From positions 1 to 14,490 of the forward strand of contig JADFNR010000024.1 of NCBI GenBank assembly GCA_022563275.1: a stretch of DNA of 14,490 nt, read 5' to 3'. The stretch's first letter is position 1. Each line of letters begins with the position of its first letter. Position numbers and translations under genes: made by a program. This document shows, piece after piece, positions 14,016 to 14,490 of the stretch. Source of the DNA: Chloroflexota bacterium. GTDB lineage: Bacteria; Chloroflexota; Dehalococcoidia; UBA3495. The notes under the pieces are model-generated. The model ran no database searches, was not told the DNA's origin, and worked only from the letters and a program-made list of their open reading frames with translations.

Positions 14016-14490
14016 CTAGCGCCGGCCCCGTTCCTGACGGTGGACTTCCAATATATCGCCTTCCTGGAAGGAGTTGAACCCCTGGAGGACGATTCCGCAT
14101 TCGGTGCCGGCGTTCATCTCGTTCACCTCCTCACGGAAGTGGCGTAGGCTGGTAATGATGCTGTCCTCCACCACGGCGCCATCCCGCATCACACGCACGT
14201 CACCGTTCCTAACCATCCTGCCCTCGGAGACGCGGCAACCGGCGATCTGAGTACCGCGGCGGCCTTCAAAGACCTCACGGACCTCTGCCCGGCCTACGAT
14301 AATTTCGGTGTAGACGGGGTCCAGCATACCGTGGAGGGCTTTTTCCACGTCGTCGATCAACTGGTAGATGATGTTGTAGTGGCGAATCTCCACGCCCATT
14401 CTGACGGCCAGGCGCTCGGCGCTGGGTTCGGAACCGATAGAGAAGCTGATGACGATAGCGTCGGATGCACTGGCCAAAAGGATGTCCGAT
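14016..14490 (-). CDS. infB: Translation initiation factor IF-2, C-terminal part
   Basis: The 3' end of infB; the gene enters from the right edge and about 157 residues are visible. The stretch ASASDAIVISFSIGSEPSAE, then VEIRHYNIIYQLIDDVEKAL, GMLDPVYTEIIVGRAEVREVF, IAGCRVSEGRMVRNGDVRVM and the ending AGTECGIVLQGFNSFQEGDI correspond to domain III and domain IV (C2). C2 binds the formyl-methionyl end of initiator tRNA. IF-2 is the GTPase that brings fMet-tRNA to the 30S subunit and promotes subunit joining; its G domain lies outside the window. The end is a TAG stop at 14016. It is the first visible gene of the infB-rbfA-truB operon and presumably continues upstream to nusA. Confidence 0.96.
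   Translation of the reverse strand, partial: SDILLASASDAIVISFSIGSEPSAERLAVRMGVEIRHYNIIYQLIDDVEKALHGMLDPVYTEIIVGRAEVREVFEGRRGTQIAGCRVSEGRMVRNGDVRVMRDGAVVEDSIITSLRHFREEVNEMNAGTECGIVLQGFNSFQEGDILEVHRQERGRR

Overview
The window looks like chromosomal DNA from an uncultured Chloroflexota bacterium, probably Dehalococcoidia or a SAR202-like lineage. This is an inference from the protein set: a luciferase-like flavin oxidoreductase, a thiolase with its OB-fold/zinc-ribbon partner, a lone ferredoxin:thioredoxin reductase catalytic subunit, a DUF5679 mini zinc ribbon, and a LexA with a Gram-positive-type operator. The DNA is moderately GC-rich and compact, and no transposase, phage gene, rRNA, complete tRNA or CRISPR array is visible.

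Layout. 1-988 (minus): the start of a flavin-dependent oxidoreductase, then a phosphinothricin-type acetyltransferase with its own promoter. 1234-1659 (plus): a small VOC-fold protein facing, across a strong bidirectional terminator, a minus-strand thiolase plus zinc-ribbon/OB-fold pair (1741-3431). 3522-3987 (minus): a hicAB toxin-antitoxin pair whose toxin gene carries a frameshift and an amber stop while the antitoxin is intact. 4045-4470 (minus): the FTR catalytic subunit, followed by a 239-base gene-free gap with a tRNA-3'-end-like sequence. 4710-6349: a divergent M20 peptidase/Nudix hydrolase pair with back-to-back promoters; the Nudix mRNA is predicted to be leaderless. 6417-7088: a duplicated ferredoxin-fold protein.

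7089-10871 (plus) is an information-processing block: gyrB, rpsT and lexA, each with its own promoter. A 20-base dyad overlies the gyrB -35 region. The rpsT -10 element is embedded in one arm of a hairpin. A LexA box lies at the predicted lexA transcription start. 10918-12343 holds a membrane protein joining a four-cysteine zinc ribbon to an NrtS-like two-helix domain, a divergent PHP phosphoesterase, and a 47-residue DUF5679 protein. 12569-14490 (minus) is the conserved translation operon infB-rbfA-truB, entering from the right edge.

How the parts relate. gyrB, rpsT, lexA, infB, rbfA and truB are housekeeping genes for DNA topology, ribosome assembly, the SOS response, translation initiation and tRNA modification. 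The other genes are small metabolic or redox enzymes in short transcription units. I see no convincing new multi-gene system. The most informative observations are the decayed hicA toxin, the zinc-ribbon/NrtS-like fusion, and the promoter architectures at gyrB, rpsT and lexA.
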